From: Panopea generosa
Taxonomy: Eukaryota; Mollusca; Bivalvia; Adapedonta; Hiatellidae
Length of the DNA stretch: 64,000 nucleotides
Reading direction: 5' to 3'
Assembly (NCBI GenBank): GCA_029582155.1
Contig: CM055901.1
Span: 20,129,597 to 20,193,596 of the forward strand
Shown: piece by piece, positions 12,301 to 23,600 of the stretch
How positions within the stretch are numbered: position 1 is the stretch's first letter
Layout of the letters: each line of letters opens with the position of its first letter
Notes under the pieces: generated by a model
What the model saw: only the letters and a program-made list of their open reading frames with translations
The model's database searches: none
Told to the model about the DNA's origin: nothing
Position numbers and translations under genes: made by a program

Positions 12301-13304
12301 AAGTTGTATGTCTATCACTGTTACCACATGATGGTATGTTGTATGTTTTTCACTGTTACCACACAATGGTAAGTTGTATGTCTTTCATTGTTACCACACA
12401 ATGGTAAGTTGTATGTCTATCATTGTTACCACATGATGGTAAGTTGTATGTCTATCACTGTTACCACATGATGGTATGTTGTATGTCTATCACTGTTACC
12501 ACACTATGGTATGGTGTATGTCTATCATTGTTACCACATGATGGTATGTTGTATGTCTATCACTGTTACCACACGATGGTATGTTGTATGTCTATCACTG
12601 TTACCACACAATGGTATGTTGTATGTCTTTCATTGTTACCACACAATGGTAAGTTGTATGTCTATCATTGTTACCACATGATGGTAAGTTGTATGTCTAT
12701 CACTGTAACTACACTATGGTATGTTGTATGTCTATCACTGTTACCACAGGATGGTATGTTGTATGTCTATCACTGTTACCACATGATGGTATGTTGTATG
12801 TCTATCACTGTTACCACACTATGGTATGGTGTATGTCTATCATTGTTACCACAGGATGGTATGTTGTATGTCTATCACTGTTACCACACGATGGTATGTT
12901 GCATGTCTATCATTGTTACCACACAATGGTAAGTTGTATGTCTATCACTGTTACCACATGATGGTATGTTGTATGTCTATCACTGTTACCACATGATGGT
13001 ATGTTGTATGTCTATCACTGTTACCACACTATGGTATGGTGTATGTCTATCATTGTTACCACATGATGGTAAGTTGTATGTCTATCACTGTTACCACACG
13101 ATGGTATGTTGTATGTTTTTCACTGTTACCACACGATGGTATGTTGTATGTCTTTCATTGTTACCACACAATGGTAAGTTGTATGTCTATCATTGTTACC
13201 ACATGATGGTAAGTTGTATGTCTATCACTGTTACCACATGATGGTATGTTGTATGTCTATCACTGTTACCACACGATGGTATGCTGTATGTCTTTCATTG
13301 TTAC
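9308..13304 (+). repeat. Minisatellite of about 115 units copying the exon B 5' splice site
   Basis: The unit is 32 nt at the left (to about 9850) and 35 nt after that. The core is accacactatg|gtatgttgtatgtctaac. The bar marks the position of the exon B donor, whose authentic intron start is GTATGTTGTATGTCTAAC (8309-8326). Many units carry gtaagt instead of gtatgt. All three forward frames are open over long spans (up to about 290 codons) because neither unit length is a multiple of 3 and no stop occurs in the unit; these ORFs are artefacts of the repeat. Confidence 0.95.
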
Positions 13305-13575
13305 AGATAGACACTGTTTATGTCAGGTTAGATTGATATGGACACTGTTTGTGTCAGGTTAGATTGATATGGACACTGTTTATGTAATGTTAGATTGATA
13401 TAGACACTGTTTATGTCAGGTTAGATTGATGTGGACACTGTTTATGTCAGATTAGATTGATAGCGACACTGTTTATGTCAGGTTAGATTGATAAGAACAC
13501 TGTTTAAGTCAAGTTAGATTGATATGGACACTGTTTATGTCAGATTAGATTGATATGGACACTGTTTATGTCAGG
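13305..13575. repeat. 31-nt tandem repeat, about 9 units
   Basis: The unit is aggttagattgatatggaca followed by ctgtttatgtc. It starts directly where the 35-nt array ends and seems unrelated to it. Confidence 0.9.
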
Positions 13576-14340
13576 AAATATGTCTGCAAATGAAAACAAA
13601 TAAATAGGAATAAATAATGTAACATTAATAATAATTTAATCAAACATTCATCATTTAGAATTAAACATTTTGCATGAAGAGTTTTTGAACTTGTTGATTT
13701 TCCATACATTTGCAATGAGTCCTTGCCTCTCATATGACAATGTGATTTGACAGTCAAAAAAAAGCATATGAGAAATAACACTTAAACACAAAAAGATACA
13801 AAAAAAGATATACATGTAATACTAAAACACATGAGATGCAAAAACGTATATGAGAAATAATACTTAAAACACATGAGATGCAAAAAAGAGATATAATACT
13901 TATATATATGAAATTGAAAAAAAAACACTATCAGATACAGAAAAACACATGAGATACAAAATAATCCCAGTAGGGATACCAAAACACAAGGTATGATAGT
14001 GAAACACATTTTCAAAAATGTGGGTGTATTAGAGTCCAAACAAAAATCTTTTTTTTAAAGAATTACACAAAAGTATTGTTTATTAAATGTTTCCCCAAGA
14101 AAATACACCCAACAAGTAATTTTCTTTTTACTGATAAAACAATATTTTTAAGGTCAAATTTGTTTGGTGGGTGAGGGTAGGAGTGCGGGGGAAATTATTA
14201 AGAAAGGAGCATTTATGTGAGGGAATACAGTATTTAAACACCTAAAAGATACATTAGTAAACACATTTTTATTTTAATTTTCCCTATGAGACTGCAATGG
14301 TGAAAGTGTACTTAAATAAGAAAATGTTTGACCACTGCAG
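13576..14340 (+). other. Intron end without recognised features
   Basis: AT-rich, with a few loosely repeated aaacacatgagatgcaaaa pieces at 13800-13970. It ends in the acceptor ttgaccactgcag of exon C. No other exon or RNA gene is visible. Confidence 0.6.
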
Positions 14341-14519
14341 GAAAATCACAAATTACAGCCTATGGACTGAGTTCAGTTCTAGTGAAAAGACATTCTCATA
14401 CATTGGATCAACTAATGATGGTTATTTCTCCATGAGGGACCTACAAATTAGAGTGACAGTGGCATCTGAATGTGAACGTAAAGTGATGTCCATTTATGAC
14501 GTCAATACAAGGAAAATAG
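14341..14519 (+). CDS. gp130-like receptor: D1 second half, alternative exon C
   Basis: The acceptor is gaccactgcag and the donor GTAATA follows 14519. It is 179 nt, phase 2 in and phase 1 out. The peptide starts KITNYSLWTE and ends YDVNTRKI (59 residues), completing the D1 beta-sandwich (MRDLQIRVTV as an F-like strand). It has one sequon (NYS) and a single cysteine (SEC). The canonical second Cys pair of cytokine-receptor D1 is absent; FSSSEKTFSY stands where exon D has a Cys pair. The next exon D has the same length and phases. Adding both would shift the frame, so C and D are predicted to be alternatives. Confidence 0.8.
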
Positions 14520-14552
14520 GTAATACTAAGTCTAACTGTATTTAATATAATA

Positions 14553-14731
14553 TACAGTCAACCCTGTCTTAAGCCAGTCAAGGGAATGAGCAAAAGTGGC
14601 CTTTTAAGACAGGTTGTTGCTTAATACAGGTAAACCTGCTCTGAAAACATAGAAATATGAAATAACAAATGTGGCGACTTAAAACAAGTGGCTGCTTAAT
14701 AGAGGTGACCGCTTGCACAGGTTTGACTGTA
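14553..14731. mobile_element. TA-flanked MITE in the intron between exons C and D
   Basis: Terminal inverted repeats TACAGTCAA ... TTGACTGTA with inner ccctgtctta/acaggtttga; 179 bp. TA ends suggest a Tc1/mariner-type MITE. It makes up two thirds of the 268-nt intron between the alternative exons. Without it the intron would be about 90 nt. Confidence 0.85.
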
Positions 14732-14787
14732 TAACAAAAATAATATGAAATTTTAATGTTTTGGTGTTGTTTTTTTCAATTTTTTAG

Positions 14788-14966
14788 GAGGATTACAAAC
14801 TTAAGCGGCAATAAATGGAGTAAATGTCCACAAGCTGGCGTAAACTTCTGTTTCTGGAATCAGAATGAAACAGGATTTACTCGTAAATACATAGAACTTG
14901 AGGTAAAGGTCAGAACCAAATGTGCACTTATAACCAGGCATTACTCCATCAATACACGGGATATAG
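14788..14966 (+). CDS. gp130-like receptor: D1 second half, alternative exon D
   Basis: The acceptor is caattttttag (AG 14786-14787) and the donor GTAACT follows 14966. It is 179 nt, phase 2 in and phase 1 out, identical to exon C. The peptide starts RITNLSGNKW and ends HYSINTRDI (59 residues). The shared ITN-x-S start and Y-x-x-NTR-x-I end show that C and D are duplicates of one ancestral exon. D keeps SKCPQAGVNFCFW, a C-x7-C pair like the second D1 disulfide of gp130-type receptors, and a third Cys (TKCAL). Sequons NLS and NET. D is the more canonical version; C has diverged. Joined to exon E the end reads DIVKPNP. Confidence 0.8.
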
Positions 14967-16837
14967 GTAACTAAATTGTGGATAAACCCGCCACACATCC
15001 CTCGTTGTGAAGCAATGTTATCCTCAGCAAAATCACTTTTAAACCCTTTTTACACCCAATGTAATCTACAACACAGTCTTGCTATCTACCCTATGTGAAA
15101 TAAAAAATAAGTATTTTTGTTAGTTTAAACTTATTTATTTTACTTTCGATTGTGAAACAAATTATTACAACTGATACAAATCACACTTGAAGTCTTACTG
15201 GATAGTACCAGTAATAAGCATATGTGGACAAAGTGTCTTGCTCAGACACCAGACATGGCCATGGTGGTGGATCGAATCCATGATCCTCCCATCTTGGATT
15301 CAATACTTTACCACCAGACCACGTGCTCCACAAGTTTTTTTGTGAGCACTACCAATCAACCAACAGCAAATATCTATGCTATCCCTTGTGAAATAGAACC
15401 ACAACCTTGATTATAATGCCTTTAAAAAGCTATTCTATCCTACAAGAATAATGCTAATGTATTATTATAATATAGCCAGCGTTTTTCCTCTCGCTTTGAA
15501 ATTGGGAGATGGGAGTCATTTGTCCCCATATTGGCATATTGGAGAATTTTAAGGATCATTTGATTAAATAATGTTACAACAATGCAAAAATGCCAACTTC
15601 AAAATTTGAGTGCAAATGATAAACCCTCTACAGGGGCAGATCCAGGATTTCATTTTAGAAGATGGGATTGCAACAATAGAATATTGGGTGATTATTGGGG
15701 CATGCACCATTTTAATTTAAAGATTAGGTCTGCCATTTGTTTTACAGAGTTTGTTCAGTTCAAATCATGACAAAATTAGTAAACAATACTCGGCACAACT
15801 AGACTATCCCATGTAAACTGATAAATGCCAGCATGTTTATATTGCCAGGCAAGCACTATATACAGCTACAAATATACTATCCTTTGAGATTTAATAACAA
15901 CACCATGTTATAAAATTAAAAGCATAGACTCATGATCCTTTACCAAGTTTTATCAAATTATGGCTAAATTAGTTTATAACAGGAAGCATAATTATGCTAT
16001 CCTATGTGAGATGAAAAATACCAGCTTGTTTTTATTGCGAGATGGCTATGCTATCTTTACAGAAATAATAATATCGCCTTGTTATACATAGAGCATAGAT
16101 CTATGGTTCTCTACCAACTTTGATGAAATTATGACAAAATTAGTTTAAAATATTAATAGTGATATATATATATATATATATATATTATAGCACAGGGGCA
16201 TAGACACAAATTGTATATTGGACTAAATATTTTACAAAACTTGTAATTTTGTAGACTTCAAAATGAGCAGCAACAGTGGTGGTGGTAGTCCAAAAATGCC
16301 ATCTTTGTCCAAATTTAAGATAATTATAAAATGAGGGAAAAATGGAAAATATTGGTGCAGCATACAAAATAAATTTTAAAAAAGTGGAAAGTAGCTAAAT
16401 ATTTAGAAAGAAATTGGAATTATTGGTGGGGCATGCTGCACGAATGCTGCACCATGATGCAGTATCCATGTCTACGCTGATGTAGCACAGATCCATGGTT
16501 AATCAAATTATGACAAAATTAGTTTATCCTGTGTGAGATGAAAAATACCAGCTTGTTTATATTGCCAGCTGAGCACTACAAACAGCTATGCTATCCTATG
16601 TGACACAACAGGCAACATGTTGACAATACTGGAATACGGAACTGAAAAACAACTTTGTGTTTGTTTACATTTCTTGTTTTCACAGGTCAACAAGTTTACA
16701 GAGCACTGGCTTACCCAGCATGCATTATGAGATGAGGTGATAACTAAAACAAAAGTACATCTGCCCCTTGACCTCTGTTTGCGCTTTTTTGTGTGTGCTT
16801 GTAATGAAACACGGCAATTTACTGTATTGTTATTTAG
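14967..16837 (+). other. Intron D-E, first part: SINE fragment, degenerate repeats, TA run
   Basis: 15215-15340 is a minus-strand tRNA-like SINE head: on the minus strand A-box-like tggtctggtggta and B-box-like ggattcgatcc. At 15430-16590 a loose repeat of about 270-500 bp recurs (tatgctatcctatgtgagat, ataccagcttgtttatattg). A (TA)n microsatellite lies at 16163-16185. No exon seen. Confidence 0.6.
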
Positions 16838-17372
16838 TACTGTAGAATCTGGTAAATTAGCACATAATTGAATATACACCAAAAGTAAGCACATAGAGCC
16901 TGACCATTATTCTGTATTGTCATAAGTGCATGTCAAGTTATTACCTTAATCAGGACTTATATAGAGAAGGAAAAGCAACTGGTTGAGATGTTATGAACAC
17001 GTGTATTCACACAAAATCTCGTTTTCGAATATCTTAACTTCCATTCATCTCAGGAATACTAATTAAAATTCATTCTTTGCACAATAGAATTCTCACAAAA
17101 TGAGACCATTCCCATCGAGTACTTATGGGTCCAAAATGTGTATACTGCAATTAAAAAATCAAGGAAAGTACTTGAAATTTTACCTCAGACTACAATATTT
17201 TATATTTTAAATTAAAAATCATTTTGTGTGTTTAAAGCATAATAAAACATCTAAGGTTACATTCACTTTACATTCACTTTACATTATTATGAAAAAGAAA
17301 CTTGAATGATTAATTATTCAGTAGAGAGATACAAGTTTCCTATCCTTCTTTATAAGTCTTTGCCTTAATTAA

Positions 17373-19300
17373 CCAGCTTTTTCAAAGTTGAAGATTGGCG
17401 AAGTTGGCGGGCGGGTGGGCGTATGGGCGGCGTCAAGTTTTTCGTTTCCATTCAGTTACTAGAATATTTTTAACCGGAACTGAAATAAACTTACACAAAG
17501 TGTGTACCTCTATAAAATCTAGGCCAAGTTTGAAAACCAGCCAATATGGACTATTATCTTCAGAGTTATGGTCCTTTAATTAGTCAAAAATGCTAAAATT
17601 GTCCATTTCTGCTCAATAACTAGAGTATTTTTTATCAGAACTGAAGCAAACTAATACAAAGTGTGAATGTCTATAAAATCTAGGCCAGGTTCAATAACAA
17701 GCCCTTTAAAGCAACACATCCACGTTTGAACTTTTAAAAAAAAAATTTAATTGAGTTATGAGCACATTTCCCATACAAACATATGATCAATTAGCTGTAT
17801 ATGAGCATATAAACACAATCCGAAACAAAATGACGCCCAAATTATGATGCGTGACTAACACTTTATAAAACAAGAGTGTAACTCACCTGAGTCAAAAAAA
17901 ATTGTCAAAATGATTTTCAAAGCAGGTAAAGTACACTACGCACTAAAACGTGAAGTTTTTTAATACGACTCGCATAATTCAATTTGAAGCCAAGTAGGAA
18001 TCCTCGGCAATTTAAAAATAATTTATAAAGGGTTTGTCACGCTTTATAATTTGGACATCTTTTTTATAATTCTAAAGCGTTCTGGATAGTGTTTGTTAGC
18101 ACATATACAGCTCACTAACCATATATTTATGTATGGAAAATGTGCTCACAACTCAAATGAAAAACTTTTTGAAAAAGTTTAAGTGTGGATGTGTTGCTTT
18201 AATTAGTAAAAAATGCTAAAATTGCCTGTTTCTGCTTAATATCTAGAGTATTCTTTATCAGAACTGAAGCAAACTTACACAAAGTGTGCATTTCAATAAA
18301 ATCTAGTTCAAGTTTGATAACAAGCCAATACGGACCATTATCTTCAGAGTTATGGCCCTTTAATTAGTCAGAAATGCTAAAATTGCCCGTTTCTGCTTAA
18401 TAACTAAAGTATTCTTTATCAGAACTCAAGCAAACTTACACAAAATGTGCATTTCAATAAAATCTAGTCCAAGTTTGATAACAAGCCAATACGGACCATT
18501 ATCTTCAGAGTTATGGCCCTTTAATTAGTCAAAAATGCTATAATTGCCCATTTCTGCCTAATAACTAGAGTATTCTTTATCAGAACTGTAGCAATCTTAC
18601 ACAACGTGTGCATTTCTATAAAATCTAGGCCAGGTTCGATAACCAGCCAATACAGACCATTATCTTTGGAATTATGGCCATTTAATTAGTCAAAAATGGT
18701 AAAATTGTCCGTTTCTGTTCAATTACTAGAGTATTCTTTATTAGAACTGAAGCAAACTTACACAAAGTGTGAATGTCTATAAAATCTAGGCTAAGTTCAA
18801 TAACCAGCCAATTCAGACTATTTTCTTTAGAGTTATGAACCTTTAATTAGTCAAAAATGCTAAAATTTACCATTTCCGCTCAATAACTAGAGTATTCTTT
18901 ATCTGAACTGATGCCAAGTTACACAAAGTGTGTATCTATAAAATCAGAGCCAAGTTCGATAACCAACCAATTCTGACCATTATCTTCAGAGTTATCATCA
19001 TGCATGGCCCTTTAATTAGTCAAAAATGCTAAAATTGATTGTTTCCACAACCAAACTTTTACAAATTTTTTAGCAGTAAAGTAAAATTAATCTTTTTCTT
19101 TTGTTATTTTGATGAAGATACTAAAAAAGTTTTGATTAATGTATTGGTATATATTTAAATGAAACTCCATTAACATGCACATTTTTATCTTGAAAATGGT
19201 TTGCTGTGCCTTTGCTAAATTGATAGCCATGAGGCAAAAAATATTATAAAAAATACAAATGATTTATTAGAGAAATGCACCGGTCTGTTTAAATTTTTTA
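17373..19300. repeat. Dispersed 'ttatggccctttaattagtc' repeat element, copy 1
   Basis: It opens with gattggcgaagttggcgggc, then about eight units of 150-165 bp (agagtattctttatcagaac, gcaaacttacacaaagtgtg, gagttatggccctttaatta). It closes with a unique tail (gaagatactaaaaaagtttt, gatagccatgaggcaaaaa). The same head, units and tail recur at 51085-52200, so this is a defined mobile or amplified family and not a simple satellite. Confidence 0.75.
17710..18198. mobile_element. TTAA-flanked MITE (piggyBac-like) nested in the repeat
   Basis: AGCAACACATCCAC at 17710 and its complement GTGGATGTGTTGCT ending at 18198 form inverted ends. TTAA flanks both sides (17706-17709 and 18199-18202). The host unit 'gccctttaattagt' is restored when the insert is removed. 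TTAA duplication is the piggyBac hallmark. There is no ORF. Confidence 0.75.
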
Positions 19301-20649
19301 CAACACAGCTGAATTTCTCAAAATGTTTGATGCATTTGTAATATATTTGTAGAATCAAACATCGTGTTTAAGAAATTGTTTCTATCAGTTGAGCATGAGT
19401 GACTTACATCCTATCGGTGGGCACTGGAAACAATATTGCTACTTAAGCCTCAATGCAAAATGTGAAAATATTGATGTATTATTTTTATGCATGTTTGTTT
19501 CCGAGTATAATCACATTATATTTTTCATAATGTGAATTACGGAAGTAATATTTTAGCCAAACAACCAGGGAATAGCACAGAAACAAGAGAAAAACTTTAT
19601 TTTATGCTTTTTTAACAAAACTATTGCATCTATGTTTTACAATTAAAAAAACAAAATTTGAATTGTATGCTTTTTAATTTTCTGCTTCAATGTACATAAA
19701 ATTCTGGCATGAAATAGAGTTATAGTTACAGAATAGCTAAAATGTTTGAAAAACATAGTTTTCAGGGAATTTCCACGTTTCTTGTTTTGTCTCAAAATAA
19801 GGCACATATCCGAATGCAGGTATATACAAACAATTTAAAAGAGCAGCTACAAACTCATTAATGATCTTCATTAATACCATGATAATTGGTTATTGCAAAT
19901 AACAGATGCTTTGATGCTAGTAATTAATAACAGTAATTTCACTTTTTTGTGATCATCCAGTTTGCATCACACATGGAAAAAACTCCTTTTAAATAGAAAT
20001 CCTGATCCAGATAACGAAAAAATAGAAATTATACAAAAATTGTTGAAACCAGGAAAGAATATGTAAAAACTGCACATCAGTATTGTTACTTTTGTTTTCT
20101 CGACCAAGGTAAATTTTGTACAAATTGTCAAAAATAGACAGATATGGCTTATGTTTAAACATAACTGTATATTAAATATGAGCGCATAGTTTAGGATTAT
20201 AGAAAAATAAGGGCATAAAAGTGTCCCAAAAATTAAACATAAACACATACCCTTATTTACCAGATTCTACAGTATTTGAACCCATTAGAGCATCAGTGTG
20301 CTATGTGCCTGTATGTGTCATATCTACTTAGTGTCTTTATACTCCAAGAAGTCAACTTAGTTATTTATTTTCAGTTAATCTGTTATTGAACTGTTACTTT
20401 ATCTTTGATTAATACAAGATTATTACAATTACATGTATTGCATAAAGCTTTGAAAATACACTTACACAAAAAAAATAAATTCTTATCTGACAAAAACATT
20501 GTAAAATTAAAGGTCGTACACAAATGTCAAACGTTTTGCATTATTAATGTGGAGTTATTGTTCATTACAGTCAACATTTTGTTTAATAGATATACATATT
20601 GCTCTTTTCTTGGAATTTTTCGAAAATCCCTCTTATTGGATAACAGATA
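19301..20649 (+). other. Intron D-E, AT-rich stretch
   Basis: Apart from the right inverted end at 20252-20274 nothing is recognisable. Short ORFs on both strands have no domain signature. Confidence 0.5.
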
Positions 20650-23600
20650 TTGGTTATTGCAGTGACACTGTGCCATAACATTTATTTGTTATTGCAGTGA
20701 AGCTGTACTGTGACATTTATTTGTTACTGCATTGAAGCTGTACTGTGACATTTGTTATTGCAGTGAAGCTGTACTATGGCATTTGTTATTGCAGTGAAGC
20801 TGTACTGTGACATTTGTTACTGCAGTGAAGCTGTACTGTTACATATGTTATTGCAGTGAAGCTGTACTATGATATTTGTTATTGTAGTGAAGCTGTTCTA
20901 TGACATTTATTTGTTACTGCAGTGAAGCTGTACTATGACATTTGTTACTGCAGTGAAGCTGTACTGTGACATTTGTTATTGCAGTGAAGCTATATTATGA
21001 CATTTGTTATTGCAGTGAAGCTGTACTATGACATTTATTTGTTACTGCAGTGAAGCTGTACTATGACATTTGTGCCTGCAGTGAAGTTGTACTATGACAT
21101 TTGTTATTGCTGTGAAGCTGTTCTATGACATCTATTTGTTGTTGCAGTGACACTGTATTGTGACATTTGTTATTGCAGTGAAGCTTTACTATGATATTTA
21201 TTATTGCATTGAAGCTGTACTATGACATTAATTTGTTTTTGCAGTTAAGCTTTACTGTGACATTTATTTGTTATTGCAATGAAACTATACTATGACATTT
21301 ATTGGTTATTGCAGTGAAGCTGTACTATGACATTTATTTGTTATTGCAGTGAAGCTGTACTGTGACATTTATTTGTTGTTGCAGTGAAGCTGTACTGTGA
21401 CATTTGCTATTACAGTGAAGCTATATTATGACATTTGCTATTGCATTGAAGCTGTACTATTACAATTGTTATTGCAGTGAAGCTGTACTATGACATTTTA
21501 TTTGTTACTGCAGTGAAGCTGTACTATGACATTTGTGACTGCAGTGAAGCTGTACTATGACATTTTTTATTGCAGTGAAGCTGTTCTGTGACATTTGATA
21601 TTGCAGTGAAGCTGTACTGTGACATTTGTTGTTACAGTGAAGCTATACTTTGACATTTGTTATTGCAGTGAAGCTGTACTGTGACATTTGTTATTGCAGT
21701 GAAGCTGTACTGTGATATTTGTTATTGCAGTGAAGCTTTACTATGACATTTATTATTGCAGTGAAGCTGTACTATGACATTTATTTGTTATTGCAGTGAA
21801 GCTGTACTGTGACATTTGCTATTACAGTGAAGCTATATTATGACATTTGCTATTGCATTGAAGCTGTACTATTACAATTGTTATTGCAGTGAAGCTGTAC
21901 TATGACATTTTATTTGTTACTGCAGTGAAGCTGTACTATGACATTTGTGACTGCAGTGAAGCTGTACTATGACATTTTTTATTGCAGTGAAGCTGTTCTG
22001 TGACATTTGATATTGCAGTGAAGCTGTACTGTGACATTTGTTGTTACAGTGAAGCTATACTTTGACATTTGTTATTGCAGTGAAGCTGTACTGTGACATT
22101 TGTTATTGCAGTGAAGCTGTACTGTGATATTTGTTATTGCAGTGAAGCTTTACTATGACATTTATTATTGCAGTGAAGCTGTACTATGACATTTATTTGT
22201 TATTGCAGTGAAGCTGTACTATGACATTTATTTGTTTTTGCAGTGAAGCTGTACTGTGACATTTATTTGTTATCACAGTGATGCTGCACTATGAGATTTA
22301 TTTGTTATTGCAGTGAAGCTGTACTGTGACATTTATTTGTTGTTGCAGTGAAGCTGTACTATGACATTTACTTATTTATTATTGCAGTGAAGCTGTACTA
22401 TGACATTTTTTTGTTATTGCAGTGAAGCTGTACTGTGATATTAATTTGTTATTGCAGTGAAGCTGTACTGTGACATTTATTTGTTATTGCAGTGAAGCTG
22501 TGCTATGACATTTATTTGTTATTGCAATGAAGCTGTACTATGACATTTTTGACTGCAGTGAAGCTGTACTATGACATTTTTTATTACAGTGAAGCTGTAC
22601 TATGACATTTGTGACTGCAGTGAAGCTGTACTATGACATTTGTTATTACAGTGAAGCTGTACTATGACATTTGTTATTGCAGTGAAGCTGTACTGTGACA
22701 TTTATTTGTTATTGCAGTGAAGCGGTACTATGACATTTATTTGTTATTACAGTGAAGCTGTACTATGACATATATTTGTTATTTCAGTGAAGCTGTACTG
22801 TGACATGTTTTTGTAATTGCAATGAAGCTGTACTATGACATTTATTTGTTATTGCAGTGAAACTGTACTGTGACATTTATTTGTTATTGCAGTGAAGCTG
22901 TACTATGACATTTATTTGTCATTGCAGTGAAGCTGTACTGTGACATTTGTTATTGCAGTGAAGCTGTACTATGATATTTATTTGTTATTGCAGTTAAGCT
23001 GTTCTATGACATTTATTTGTTATTGCAGTGAAGCTGAACTGTGACATTTGTTATTACAGAGAAGCTGTACTATGACATTTATTTGTTACTGCAGTGAAGT
23101 TGTACTTTGACATTTGTTTTTGCAGTGAAGCTGTACTATGGCATTTGTTATTGCAGTGAAGCTGTACTATGACATTTGTTATTGCAGTGAATTTGTACTA
23201 CAACATTTATTTGTTATTGCAGTGAAGCAGTTCTGTGACATCTATTTGTTATTGCAGTGAAGCTGTACTGTGACATTTGTTATTGCAGTGAAGCTGTACT
23301 ATGACATTGATTTGTTATTGCAGTAAAACGGTACTGTGACATTTATTTGTTATTGCAGTAAAGCTGTACTGTGACATTTGTTATGACAGTGAAGCTGTAC
23401 TATGACATTGATTTGTTATTGCAGTAAAGTGGTACTGTGACATTTGTTATGCAGTAAAGCTGTACTGTGACATTTGTCATTGCAGTGAAGCTGTACTGTG
23501 ACATTTGTTATTGCAGAGAAGCTGTACTGTGACATTTATTTGTTATTGCAGTGAAGCTGTAATATAACATTTGTTATTGCAGTGAAGCTGTACTGTGACA

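Larger units (their letters stand above)
16838..20274. mobile_element. Possible 3.4-kb element bounded by a 23-bp inverted repeat
   Basis: TACTGTAGAATCTGGTAAAT at 16838 is repeated as its reverse complement ending at 20274 (22 of 23 positions). The TA at each outer end would fit a Tc1/mariner/pogo-type insertion. The interior includes the dispersed repeat at 17373-19300 and a nested MITE. No transposase ORF is visible, so it is either non-autonomous or a chance pair of solo ends. Confidence 0.5.

Noticed and set aside
9359-13241. Many overlapping ORFs of 60-290 codons
   Set aside because: They are frames of the 32/35-nt minisatellite, open in all three frames only because the unit has no stop.
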